From Deinandra increscens subsp. villosa (taxonomy: Eukaryota > Streptophyta > Magnoliopsida > Asterales > Asteraceae), in NCBI GenBank assembly GCA_039602395.1, contig JBCNJP010000012.1, positions 22,138,396 to 22,202,395 on the forward strand: 64,000 nt of DNA, written 5' to 3'. The translations under genes were made by a program, and so were the position numbers. Each line of letters begins with the position of its first letter. Position 1 is the first letter of the stretch. The notes under the pieces were generated by a model, which was not told the origin of the DNA, did not search any database, and saw nothing but the letters and a program-made list of their open reading frames with translations. Below are positions 33,729-45,748 of the stretch, piece by piece.

Positions 33729-36302
33729 TGTAACATACCCCAAAAGTTAAGGTAATAAATGTATATGTGTTTATATATTTATAGGTGTGTGTTTATGTTA
33801 TAAACATGTTAAAATGTTAAGTAATGTGTAATTAAAATTATAACGATAAACTATGAGTTTATCGGGTTAAAATAGTAATAAAATACGTGTTTGCATGTTA
33901 TATAAATGTTATATATGAGTTATATTAGTGATACATGTATACACATGATGATATAGGTGAATACGTAGTTGCGAAGATATTTGATAGAAAGAAATATAGG
34001 CGAAATCGGAATAACAGTTAGATAAATAATTAAGTTTATCTTATGGTTTTGCACGTCCCGAGGCTTAGATGATTATAAGAACAAGTATTAGGATATTTAT
34101 GAACCTTAGATGCATGTTTTATATAAGTTCGATGGTTAAAGATGGCATTTGGGAAAGTTCTAGGCTTGTTTGAAAAGCAAAAGAGGAGCTCATGACAAGT
34201 GTCATTTTTTTTGTTGATTTGGTGGCATATTCACTTGCCATGTGTCATGTTCACCACCCTTAGGTGTCAAAATTGATGCTTAGTCATCATGCAATGTGTA
34301 AGCATCAGGTTAGGAGTGTTTGGCTATAAATAGGCCATAAATCCATCCATTTTTCCTTGCTATTCACCTAAAATCAACCTAAAACCTCTAAGAAACCTCA
34401 AGAACACCAAAAACACTCTAGCTTGCATTTTTGAAGATTCAAAGGGAGTTAGGAGCACATCTTCTGGAATAGATCAACTTAAGGTATGTTTAACATAAGA
34501 CTTCAATTAGTTTAATGATTCATAACACTTAGATATGCCTTTTAAGAACAATGCAAGATTAAGGTTCTTGAACATGTTTTGTTGAGATTGGGAGTTCTAG
34601 TGGGAATCATGAGTTGAAATTTGGTATGAAGCCTAAGAATAACATGTTTTAAGAAAGCCTTAAGTTAGATCATGTTTAAATAAGGGTTGGTATGGTTCAC
34701 AATGTTGGTTTATCAAGAACAAGTAAACCAAGAACAAGAACATAAACATTGGTCTTTTGATCATAGTAATTCCGCCTCCTGGTCGTGATAACACCTATAC
34801 AGTCGGTTATGATCATCACCAAACTAAAACACAAATACGGGTGATATCTCATAGTAATCTCGCCTCCTGGTCGTGATAACGCCTATATGGTCGGTCATGT
34901 GAGTCACTCATCAAGGGCATAAAGGCTTGGGCAAGGGTAATGATATTCAACAAAAGAACATAATTATATATATATGTACTAAGTATATATAAGTTACAAC
35001 ATGGGTTTTGATAAAGTATTGAATGTACCGAGTTACTCGGATATCTAGAAGTTGGTGCGGACTGGAAGGGTGGCGCCTGTACACTGGGGTTTCTTGCGTA
35101 GTGACGTTGTCGCATAAATCCCAACTGGGACATGGCATACGCTTCACTGAGCGATCCCGGAGTGAGCGTTTACTTATAGGAATGCACCTCTTCATAAGTA
35201 TCACTAAAAGAATACTTTTTCCGATAAGGGGTCAAAACGGTTATTTAGACAAATGGATGTTAAACCAACAAGGGATTGGGTTTAGGATAAAGGGGTTAGC
35301 CTTAATGACCGTTTGTAACCTCTAGGATGTCTTGTTAGGGACATCACGTTAAAGCAAGTTAGTTTCATGAAGGAATAAGGCAAGAAACTACTTCGCAACC
35401 TAAGGTGAGTTCTATGAGCCCTCTTTTAAATTCTGTAAATGCTTTAAACCGTTTTAGGCTGATATACATAACGTTTTGTGAAAATACTCCCAAATGTTAT
35501 AATTGCTTGTTATATGTATTGATTTTACGGTGATGATTAGAGGAAAGATAGATTGCCATTTCGATGTTTCTAGTAGAATAGATTAAGGATGGTAATCGAG
35601 AAAAGATTGGTGAGTAGGGGGCTTCTGAAACAAGAAGTTAAATAGTGTTGTCCCAATGGTGTCAAAACCATGCGTCAAAGCTAAGCGGCGTCAAAGCCAG
35701 AAAGCGTCAAAGCTATATAGTGTCAAAACTAAAGGGACCGTTGCGACACGATGTGTTCGTAAGGAAAATAGAAACACTATTTCCCTAAGATAGCACTTAA
35801 CATTAGGATACATTCTTAATGTGAGAAAAGGATGACAAAGCACCAGAAGGTTAGTCTATTCACGAGATTAGGGTATGTGAATATATGTGCTATATGCTTT
35901 GTGTTTGATTGTCTAATTGCAGAAATGTGTTTGACAGACCTAAGTGCCTTCGAAAGGTAAAGTTTTCCAAAAACGTAGAATTCATCAGCGTAAGCTGACT
36001 TGTTAAGTTATGTATGTCAGATGAGGCTGGACCATCGGATCGAAAAGGGAAGGCTGAGATGTGAGCAGGAACTAGGGGGCGTATAATATCAAGACAATGT
36101 CAAGCTATCAAGAGAAGACATTTTCGAAGACTGGCATGGAGATATTTTTTTCTTTTGTATTTGTCTCTCTACTATGTAATGCTTGGCATATGAATAAAAG
36201 TTTTTATTTCCACTGCTATAGTTATCTCTGTTGTACCTTGTTTTCATGAGTAAATCCGATGCGTGACCACTCCTAGGGCCAAGTTTGGGAGTGGGCGTCA
36301 CA
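33729..36302 (+). mobile_element. 3' LTR of gypsy element (2,574 bp)
   Basis: TGTAACATACCCC...GGGCGTCACA, followed by aaaat. TATA-like ctataaataggcc near 34324. The long LTR holds no open frame of note. Small repeats such as gcgtcaaagc/gtgtcaaaac near 35660-35730 are visible. Confidence 0.9.
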
Positions 36303-36866
36303 AAAATGTTCTCCTTTATGTAATCAAAAATCCAACCCGAGAAGTTGAATTCCCGATTCATCACCAAAGCTGTAAAGAATGATAATAGCTTCATATCAAA
36401 TTCCTCATGACCCCTCAGTCGGTTACCAAAACATCTGATAATCACGTGCATTAGATACTTGTACGGAGGACATAAGTTTGCTTTGAGAAACCAAGATGCA
36501 TAGATATTGCCATCATACTTTATTCTCCTTAACAAAGCAACCATATTGATCTGATCGAACTCTTTAGGAAATGTCGGTTGATCATTGAATTGCAAAACCC
36601 TCCGAACATCGTCTTCAGTTACAGTAACATCAGTTTGAAGAATTCTCGCACGTATTACTGCATGTGTCACCGAACAATCGACTTGAGCTGATGTCCAAAA
36701 CATTGTCAAGCAGGTCTTTGTAAGGTGCACACTCGTGTGTAGCAACATAGAATACTCTCGATCGTCTCAGAAAATCAAATATCTCTCCAAAGTGAGATCT
36801 CCACTTGGCAGACGCCCCGAGATATGCACAAATATTGTGTTCGTCATTTGTCTTTAATGGTGCCAT
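36303..36866 (-). pseudogene. Sirevirus envelope-like gene, copy C, 5' part
   Basis: ATG at 36866 (MAPLKTNDEHNICAYLGASA), 2 nt after acceptor gattgtttcag. The piece encodes the N-terminal domain: FDFLRRSRVFYVATHECAPY, DDVRRVLQFNDQP, PYKYLMHVIIRCFGN, ALVMNREFNFSGWIFDYIKE, aligned in order with copy B. The frame stops at the gypsy insertion and continues at 28642. One frameshift lies near 36640-36700. Confidence 0.8.
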
Positions 36867-37640
36867 TTCTGAAACAATCACAAACAACAATTATCATTAA
36901 TATCACAAGATATAATCAAAACTGCTTCGAACCGACTTTAGTTTGACATTAAATGCTCAAACAATGAACTTTGGGAAAAAATTGTCAACGGACCACGTAG
37001 CGGACCAAATTAGGCATACGGGCCACATTTGGTACGAAGCGGACCAAAATAGTTGACCACGTACCAGATTGGTCAACGGACCAGATACGGACCACATTAG
37101 GTCACGTACCAAATCTGGTCAGCCGCGTACCATCTGGTACGGTGGACGAACAGTCCATCCGAAGAGTCTTTTTCGATTTTGACACTTAAATCTGTGTTGT
37201 TTTTGAAATCGGCCAATACGGTTTTGATTTACTTCAAAAACCGACCAAGAACATGCCTTCAAAACAGATTGAGATAGACAGAAACCCCTTTAACCAACCC
37301 AGTTCCAGTTTAGCAAAAAACCCGACACTTAAATCTCAAAAATCAAGCAAATTAAACCAATAGAACCAGATCAAGACCATGAGAAGAAGCACAACATCTG
37401 TACCTACCTGTAGCAACAAAAATGTCGAGCAAAGGTTCGTTATACAATGAGAAATCAAGGAAAATGCACACAGAGGCGATTTAGGGTTTTCAGTGTGGTT
37501 CGGAGGTGGTACGCTGTAAATGCAAGAAACGTACCAGATGACCTTTTTATACCCTAGGTGGTTCAGCCCAACGTACCATATGGTACGCGGCGTACCACCC
37601 ATTGAACCAAATTTTGGTTCAAAAAATCAATTTTCAATTT
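36867..37640 (-). promoter_or_regulatory. Promoter, first exon and intron of envelope-like gene C
   Basis: TATA box ggtataaaaagg at 37542-37553 (minus), a short leader exon, donor CTACAG|GTAGGTA at 37408/37407 and acceptor ending at 36869. Motifs GTACC/GGTAC and CGGACC cluster upstream and around the TATA box (37505-37600) and inside the intron (36990-37145), mirroring gene B, which uses GTTCGG/CCGAAC instead. Confidence 0.65.
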
Positions 37641-38277
37641 TAACCCCTTATCTTTCAGATTTATCAATTTTAATCAGAAAAAGCACAATTTTCCAGTTTC
37701 TCCCTTTTTAATGAATATGAGCTGATGTAAATGATGATTGTGGTTCATTCAACAAAAATATGCCGTTTCTGTATTCAGTTGATAAAAAACAATACAGAAA
37801 TAAAATATTTTTGAATTTTATCAATTTTATATCAAAACACACTAAAATCTTTTTGATTTTTCGAACTTATACTAAAACACACCTAAATCTTTTTTTTTTA
37901 ATTTTCTGGAATGACAACTCAATAGAAATTAGAATTTTAAATGTAATAATTTATATTTTTGTGAGAAAGATCGCAACATGAGATCATATCAGTGAGATGC
38001 ACTTAACACATTTCAATTTCAATCTAATTAGCATGCAAGGCAAGTAGTCCACGAATACAACATTTTCATGTTTATTTCAGTCAAATCAAATCAATTTTCA
38101 CTGCTTACTGACATGAATTAGTTATATTTATCAAGCATAGAAATCATGGTACCCACATATTTAAGTAAATGAGAATCTGATTTATTATATTTTTGACTTT
38201 TCTTTGTCTTTTATTCATCAACAAATATTTACAGATATAAGTCGTTCATAGTGTTTCATGCAAGAAGAAAGCAGAAC
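37641..38277 (-). other. Non-coding 3' region between hairpin array and envelope promoter
   Basis: AT-rich, no gene. Segments such as gtgagaaagatcgcaacatgag and cacatttcaatttcaatctaa match the regions next to the other two hairpin arrays (62445-62540 and the reverse of 61040-61110). Confidence 0.7.
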
Positions 38278-38516
38278 CCTAAACAAACAACAATCAGGTC
38301 GGCCTTGTGAGCACGCAGAGAAAGTCCGATTGTTTAGGAAAATAAGAAAGCAAAACAAGTTGAAATTGTATAACTCAACAACAATCAGGTCGGTACTCCC
38401 GTACACGCAGAGAAAGTCCGATGAGTTATACAAAACACCAAAAAAAAAAGCAGAGCGTCAAACGAACAACAATCAAGTCGATCTTTCAATACGCAGAGAA
38501 AGTCCGGTCGTTTGAC
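38278..38516 (-). other. Hairpin array 1: three structured-RNA-like units
   Basis: Three units in the sense (minus) strand. Outer stems: 38457-38465/38508-38516 (9 bp, GTCAAACGA/TCGTTTGAC), 38366-38376/38423-38433 (11 bp) and 38278-38286/38330-38338 (9 bp, CCTAAACAA/TTGTTTAGG). Between the stems every unit has the strands TCGGACTTTCTCTGCGT and CGACCTGATTGTTGTT (with a few changes) around an inner stem-loop: GTAC-GGGA-GTAC in the middle unit and ATT-GAAA-GAT in the first. It sits after pol and before the envelope promoter. No known RNA family is recognised. Confidence 0.85.
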
Positions 38517-38976
38517 AAAATAAAGAAAATCAAACAAGTTTAAATCTTTCAAAAGAACGCATGCATACACTAGAACACTTATTTATTCTATTTTTGCCTT
38601 TTTCATCTTTTATCAAGATTACTCAATCACAAAAATCATGTTACACCACAGATTTCAAGTAAGCGTTATGTTTATATCATACTGACAAGTATCAGATATT
38701 GATTGACACATTCAATGAAACACACGAGAACCTATAGCCTTTCAATCTATTTTATCCATGGTCACTAACATTCACCGATGTACTATCATTTCTCACGAGG
38801 TTGGATCACATTTCTCATTTTTGATTTTTCCATTTTTTTATGCTTTTTCATATTAGAATACAAGAAAACACTATTTTTGTATTTTTCCATATCTCTCCTA
38901 AAAAGCAAAAAACTAAATAAATAAATAAAATAACCGAAAACATCAAAAGAAAATAAAAATGATCAATTGAAACAGT
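38517..38976 (-). other. AT-rich spacer after pol
   Basis: No gene seen; A-rich with short tracts. It separates the pol stop from the hairpin array. Confidence 0.6.
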
Positions 38977-41900
38977 TTACTTGGCATTCAATCGAGTAAC
39001 CCCATTGATTTGCAATAAAAATTTAAAGCGAGTTTTGTCAAAAGCTTTAGTGAACAAATCAGCTCGTTGAAAATCCGTGTGAATTTTCTGCAAATCAATT
39101 AGTTTCTTTTCATAGCAATCACGGATAAAGTGATATCTGATGTCAATGTGTTTTGTTTTTGAATGTTGAACAGGGTTTTTCGTGATAGAAATAGCAGCTG
39201 AGTTATCAATGAAAATGGGAGTAATGAGAAAATTCAAACCATAGTCGCGTAACTGCTGTTGAATCCACAAAACTTGTGAACAGCAACTTGAAGCAGCCAC
39301 ATACTCCGCCTCAGCAGTAGACGTTGCAACCGAAGTTTGTTTCTTACATTGCCAGGACACTAATCTCTCTCCTAAAAACTGACATCCAGCAGTGGTGGAC
39401 TTGAAATTGATTTTACATCCGCCATAATCTGAGTCAGAATACGCTGATAACTCAAACTTATCATCATTAGGGTACAAGATACCAAGATCCGGAGTATCCT
39501 TCAAATAAGCAAAGATTCGTTTTACTGCTACCATATGTGAAACCTTTGGAGCTGCCTGGTACCTAGCACATAAGCACACATCAAACATTATATCAGGACG
39601 AGATGCAGTTAAGTACATAAGGGAACTTATCATTGCACGAAACAATGTCGGATCAACATTGTCCCCAGACTAATCTGGTTCAAGACCATGTGAAACCTGG
39701 ATAGGTGTACTCGGGATCCAGACATCTCTAATTTTAAAGCGAGCCAAAATATCAGACACATATTTTGTTTGATGCAAAAATATGCCTTTGGCAGATTGAT
39801 GAACTTGAAGACCCAGAAAGAAACCCATCTTCCCCATCAAACTCATCTCGAACTTCGTTTGCATGACACGCTCAAAAATCCTTGCATAAGCTGTCATTTG
39901 TGCTTCCAAAAATAATATCATCTACATAAACTTGGACCAGCAGCAAATCCTTCCCAAATTTATTTGAAAACAGAGTACAATCCACCTTGCCACGCTTAAA
40001 TCCATTGTCCAGAAGGTGTGTAGAAAGAGTCTCATACCAAGCCCTTGGAGCATGATGAAGACCATATAAAGCCTTTTCTAGCTTATACACCCGTTCAGGA
40101 AACTCTGGATCATAAAAACCAGGCGGTTGCGTCACATATACTTCTTCACGAATTTTCTCATTCAAAAACGCACTTTTAACATCCATCTGATATACTTTGA
40201 AACCATGATGTGCCGCGAAAGCTAGAAGATCCTAATAGCCTCAATTCTTTCTACAGGAGCATATACTTCACTGAAATCAATGCCTTCAATCTAAGAGAAA
40301 CCTTGAACTACTAACCGCGCCTTGTTTCTGACGATGATACCACGATCGTCCTTCTTGTACTTGAATATCAATTTCGTTCCACAAGGTTCTTTAGAATTAG
40401 CGGGTAAATCCACAAGATGCCAAACTCCCAATTTTTGAAATTGCTGCAATTCTTCTTGCATCGCTTCTACCCAAGAAGCATCTTCCAACGCATGATTAAC
40501 ATTGGTAGGTTCAACTTGAGATAGAAAACATGAGTGAAATACTTCATTCTGAATAACGGAATCCCTGATTTCAGCAATTAATGCATCAACAGAATCAGCT
40601 AATTGATGTCTTGTGCGCACCCCAGAATTCAGATCTCCAATTATATTCTCCTGAGGATGTATGGTATGAATCCGAATTGTAGTTGAATCAGGAACTTGAA
40701 TATTGTCTGCAAGATTATTTAAAGTTGCATCTGCGTCCTCTGAGCTTGAAAGATCACCAACAGGTAAAGAAACCGGCACTGAAGAACTTGTACTTGGTAG
40801 AGTAATTGGATCATCAACCGGTGTGGATTCAGCTTCATGAAACGTACTCTCATCATCATCAGACGGACTCATTTTTTCTAAGTTAGAAACATTCTGACTA
40901 GATGAAGCAGCAGTAGAAACACTTGGAAGCTTTGGAACCCATGAACCAGGAGTAAGTATGGCATGTACCATAGCAACACCTAGAAGTTCTTTAGCAAGCT
41001 CATCAGCAGATCCATCGTGTGCAGCCGAGAAAGAATCATATAAGGTCTTGTAATCAAAAGCAGGAATATCAACCGATTTGGGTGTTAGAAAAGTGTGTCT
41101 TTGACAATCCACATTCAAATGATTCTTAATTGTCTTAGAAGAAGGAAAATAAACCCGTTTCATTGGATACTGATACCCAACAAAGATGCCGTCAACAGCT
41201 TTGGCTTCAAACTTCCCACCTTCCTTGAGAACCGTGCATAAACACCCAAATGGCTCTAAGAAATAAAGATCCGGCTTATGACCCTTTAGCAATTGATAAC
41301 TTGTCTTGTTGAATCGCTTGACAATCAGAACACGATTGAGCACATGACATGCAGTGTCAACTGCTTCAGACCAAAATTTGACCGGTAAATGTGCACCATA
41401 CAGCATAGTTCGTGCCGTCTCAATCAATGTTCGATTCTTTCTTTCAGCAACCACATTTTGTTGAGAAGTGTACGGCGCACTGAATTCTTATACAATTCCA
41501 AGAGAATCACAGAAGGCTGTCATTTTAAAATTCTTGAATTAGGTACCATTGTCAGTACGAATACGACAGATTTTGTATTTATACATCGATTCAAACTTGG
41601 ACAACAATTACTGAATAGTATCTTGAGTTTCATCCTTTGAATGTAGCGACGCCACCCATGAGAAACAGGAAAAATCATCTGTTATTACCAAACAATAGAA
41701 ACTCCTGTCAACACTTCAAACATTCATCGGACCAAAGAGATCCATATGAAGCAGTTCTAATGGAGTTATAATCGAATTAAGTCATTTGGATGGATGAGAC
41801 TTCTTCCGTTGTTTTCCTTTCTTACAGGAAACACACACATCATTGATTGAAAATCGATTCTTTGAAACTCCTTCTATCAGATTATGATTAATCAAGTAAT

Positions 41901-42400
41901 TCATTTTTTGGTAGTTGATGTGCCCCATACGGCGATGCCACAAAATTGAATCTTTTTTAGTAGCTTTAGAGATAAAACAAGTAGCAGCTACAGCAGACAA
42001 CGATTGATTTATGTTTAACACATACAAATCACGAAATCTTAGCGCACGCATCACAATCCAATCATCAGGGATTTGAATTCCAGGTTTCAAAATTAGGCAC
42101 TCAAAACTCGTTAAAGTAGCAGTATACTGCTTATCACAAATCTGTGATACACTCAGCAGGTTGTGTTGCAGTTCTTCCACAAATTGCACTTTATCAAACG
42201 TGACCTTCTCGTTACCCATTTTTTCCTTCTCCGGTGATTCTTCCACCTTTATTGCCGGAAAAGGTAACATTTCCTCCGTTAATAGGTTTGACGTCCGAAA
42301 GCAGAGAAATATTACCCGTCATGTGCTTGGATGATCCACTATCAACCACCTAGAAGTTGTTGACAGCTAGCTTGCGAGCACCCTGCACATATTAGCAAAT
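38977..42400 (-). pseudogene. Sirevirus-type copia pol (protease, integrase, RT, RNase H)
   Basis: Minus strand. Protease motif VVDSGSSKHMTG near 42340 with a stop replacing the preceding Trp; pre-integrase LWHRRMGHINYQKMN and CVSCKKGKQRKKSHP near 41800-41920; integrase core 41780-41400 with TDNGT and AERKNRTLIETA; long C-terminal linker; RT with KARLVVQGFS, QMDVKSAFLNEKIREEVYV near 40170 and YVDDIIFGSTN near 39915 (the usual Sirevirus form); RNase H with ATSTAEAEYVAASSC near 39300 and SKTKHIDIRYHFIRD, ending LNAK at 38977. At least eight stops or frame breaks (near 42360, 41700, 41590, 41550, 41490, 40290, 40230, 39670) make it inactive. Domain order is copia. Confidence 0.9.
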
Positions 42401-42402
42401 AA

Positions 42403-45400
42403 TTAGTGAAAATCTAGACCCAAGCTTTCAGCTTTGGGTCGACCGGTATCTTCAGAAAAGTCTCCAGTGGCTTTTGAGGACAATTTAGGCAGCCACTTTT
42501 GCCTTAATGCTGGGATAGATGAATCAGTAGCAGAGTCACCCGAGGATGAACTTCCAAAATATTTTTGATGTTTGCAAAATTTTTCTCGTTTGAAAAACTG
42601 TTTCGTTACCACCTTTTCATCTATCTCCTTTGGCTTAGAGACGGAATCAGATTGGTCTTTACTAACAGCGGAAGCTCGTTTCTTTGCCAAAATAGGACAT
42701 TTGTTTCTGAGATGACCTTGTTGGTAACAATTATAACACCGCTTACGATCAACAACGACCCTAGGAAGACTATTTCCTGAATCGGTCGAGGTGTTATCAT
42801 CAGACTTTTGCTTAACAACTCTCCTTGGTGCTTTAGCATTAAATCTTTGAGATTTATGCTTTGGAAGAGATTTAAGCCTAGGAGTAACATACCCAAATTG
42901 GTTATAAAAACCATAGTCATCAACTCCACAATGATCAGCATACCCTTTTGGTTTTATCCTTTGTAATCAAAATCATTTTATATCAGAAAACCTACCATCA
43001 GAGTTGTAAGAACTCTTCGGTGAGTATTTGGAAGTTTTTGTTTTGGAAACAAATTTCTGATTGTTTGGAGTGTTTGACTTTTGAGTATCCTGATCATTTG
43101 GACTCGTTCTAAGTTTTAGCAACGATCCATTTTCCCCACTACCATGATCAGACTTACCATTCTCCTCGGAATCAACATAAAACACTTTAGCAACTCAGTT
43201 TTGATCAACACAACATAATGGAAACATCATCAGTAAAAATGTGGTAACTACCTTTGAGACAATACATTCTGATTTTTTGAGATGACTCACCAGTTTCCAT
43301 TTTGCCTTTTATTTTCTTATCATTTTTCTGACTAACCTGAGGTTTCTTTTGATTGACCTCAAATTTTTCAAAAACTGATCCATAACCAATACCACTAAAC
43401 TTGACAGACTTTGGAGGAGCAACCGGAATTGCATTAACATCCGGTGTGGTTGTGTTGCTAGCTGTTACTAAATCTTTTTCATAAAAGAGATCTGAGCCTG
43501 AAGCAAAGTTTTCTTTTTCAAAGGTTTTCATTTTCTTCTCAGTTTCTTTTATCTTAACAGCTTGCTCCAAAGGTGTTAATTTGACAGAACCAGTTGGTTT
43601 GTCACGTACAGAATCACTTGACTCATTGGATTTGGGAGCATCCACATTTTCCTTAGACACATGTTTGACAGGTTTCTTTTTATAGGTGCCTTTGTGTTTG
43701 TCAGAATTGCCCATCAAGTTCTTAGTGAACTTTGAATAATCAAACACAATCAATGGTTTGGTTTCAGTGTCTGTCGGTTCCAAACCATGCACAATCGGGG
43801 GTGGAACTGAATTGCATTTTGATTCTTTGAACACCTCTTTTAGAGTTTCATCTTTGCAATGAGAACTTGCAAAGGAAGCTGAGTTTTTAAAATTCTCAAG
43901 TTGTCTTTTAAGATCTAGAATTTCAATGTTCAAATCAGAAATCTTAGCATTAGCTTCTGCAAGCTTCTTTTCACAAAAGATGTAGTCTTCAGTTTTGTTG
44001 TTTAATTCAATCTTAGTGCTCAAAGTCGAAGCATGTTCGCTTTTCAGTTCAGCCTTAACGGCCTCCCACCTTTGTTTATATATTTTTGTGTCATCCTCTG
44101 CTAACATGTATTTATCATAATACATAACTTTCTCATCAGAAAGTTCTTTCAATTTATTAGCAGAGGTCATGCAATATTCGTAAGGGTTAGAGTCAACCTG
44201 AATGTTAGCCATAAAGGCTTAATGGCCTTCATTAAAGAAATCTGCACCTGGAAGTTCAGGATCATCTTCAAGTTTCACATCTCTTTCTTCAGTACACAGC
44301 AAGGCAGACTCATCATGATAATCTGCTCCCCACTCATAGCCTTCTCCAGTTTGAGAAACTAAAGCTTTAGAATCTTGATTCGAAGCATTTGCATTTGAAC
44401 TTGATAGAGTAGAATTGCTTCCTGATGCTTTTGAACTCTGAGCTGCATACTTCTGAAATAATTTTGAAATTTCTTTCTTCTTTTCATACTTGCATTTCTT
44501 TGCGAAGTGACAATCATTATGACAATTATAGCAACGAACTTTGGATTTTTCGAATCCAAGCTTTCCTTCTGGATTTAAATCTTTACGACCCGTTCTTTGC
44601 ATAAACTTTTTGCCCTTTCTGACGAGCATAGCCATTGACCAGTTGATATCCATGATTTCTAAGTCATCGGGGTCGATTTGCTCATAATCTTCATCTGTGA
44701 GCTCATCACTAGTCAAGTTTCCTACTACCACTCCATCATATGAAGAAACCATTGCCGAAAATAGTGCCATAAAATCATTTGTAGTCTTAGCTGAAAATGC
44801 ACTCTGATTGGATGGAGGAGCAGAGGAGGAATATTGATTCGTATAAACTGGATACGTCACTGTAGCTTTGTTAGTATAGCTTTCACTTGAAGAACCCCGA
44901 GACATACTTGCATGACAACTCGAAGTATTCTCCACATAAAATGCAGTAGTCGGTGGATTTGAGCTAGCTTTTGCCTTTGCATGCATGGTTGAAGCATTCT
45001 CACCAAAATACACATCGGGATTCTAAACTTGAGCTGGTTGAGTTTTAACACGCATCATATCTAATTCCCGAGCTACCAAGTTCCTTGTAAGATCATCAAA
45101 TGAAATATCATCAAATCCCTTATCATGTGTTAACAACATGATATAACCTTCCCATTTTGCTGGTAGAGCATCTAACAGCTTCTCCTTCAATTCTCCAGCT
45201 TCCTTCTTCACTCCAGCAATATCAAGCTCACTAACCAAATGTGATAGTCTTGAAATAAGATCATTTATGGTTTCATTTGGAACGTGACAGAAATTATCAA
45301 ACTCCTTTAACAACACCTTTTTCTTGCTCTTCTTGTATTGAGCATTGTCTTCACATCTATGACACAATGCATCCCATAACTCTTTTGATGTTGTATGCAT

Positions 45401-45748
45401 TTTGAATTGATGTAAAATATCTTTTGGTAAAGCCATTGATAAGTTTGAATAAGCTTTTTTCTCCAATTTGAAAGATTCTTTCTCAGCATCGTTCATCTTG
45501 TTATATGGCTTAACTTGACCAGCAAATTCACTAGTTGTAAATTTTGGAACTTGATAACCATCTAACATCGGAGTCCAAACAGTAACATCCGTTACACCAA
45601 TATATGATTCATATCGAGTTTTCCAATTATGGAAATCTTCAAATTTCATCAATTAAGGAACTTTGTTTGTAGTTCCTATCTCATTATCGTAATTCAGTAA
45701 AGCTTGAACTGTCGTAGACATTGCTGCAAAAGCTTGGAACAAATCCAT
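42403..45748 (-). pseudogene. Sirevirus-type copia gag, long form with two zinc knuckles
   Basis: From MDLFQAFAAM at 45748 through FEDFHNWKTRYESYIG and the UBN2-like helices (LPKDILHQFKMHTTSKELWD) to zinc knuckle CYNCHNDCHFAKKC near 44530, then an acidic region, a coiled-coil spacer (43900-44100; KLAEANAKISDLNIEILDLK), and a second zinc knuckle CYNCYQQGHLRNKC near 42720, ending EDTGRPKAESLGLDFH-stop at 42403. Long gag with late CCHC motif fits Sireviruses. Stops near 45653, 45016, 44216, 43204 and others break it. A relic with the same C-terminal end is at 63573-64000. Gag builds the particle; the knuckles bind element RNA. Confidence 0.85.

Larger units (their letters stand above)
28643..36302 (+). 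mobile_element. Nested Ty3/gypsy retrotransposon inside envelope-like gene C
   Basis: Two LTR-like ends, exact aaaat duplications, polypurine tract before the right LTR and a gypsy order PR-RT-RH-INT. The 5' half is collapsed: the left LTR is fused to the zinc-knuckle end of gag. Likely a chromovirus, perhaps the Tekay/Del group, judged from the long LTR and a chromodomain-like tail; clade is an inference. Confidence 0.9.

Noticed and set aside
36630..36890. Upstream start MLFVIVSE for envelope-like gene C
   Set aside because: It would read through the splice acceptor; the ATG at 36866 aligns with the copy B start and follows the acceptor.
38278..38516. CRISPR array or integron attC-like sites
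   Set aside because: Repeats with spacers in a plant retrotransposon; the repeated cores are two strands of one hairpin, spacing is irregular, and no associated genes exist.
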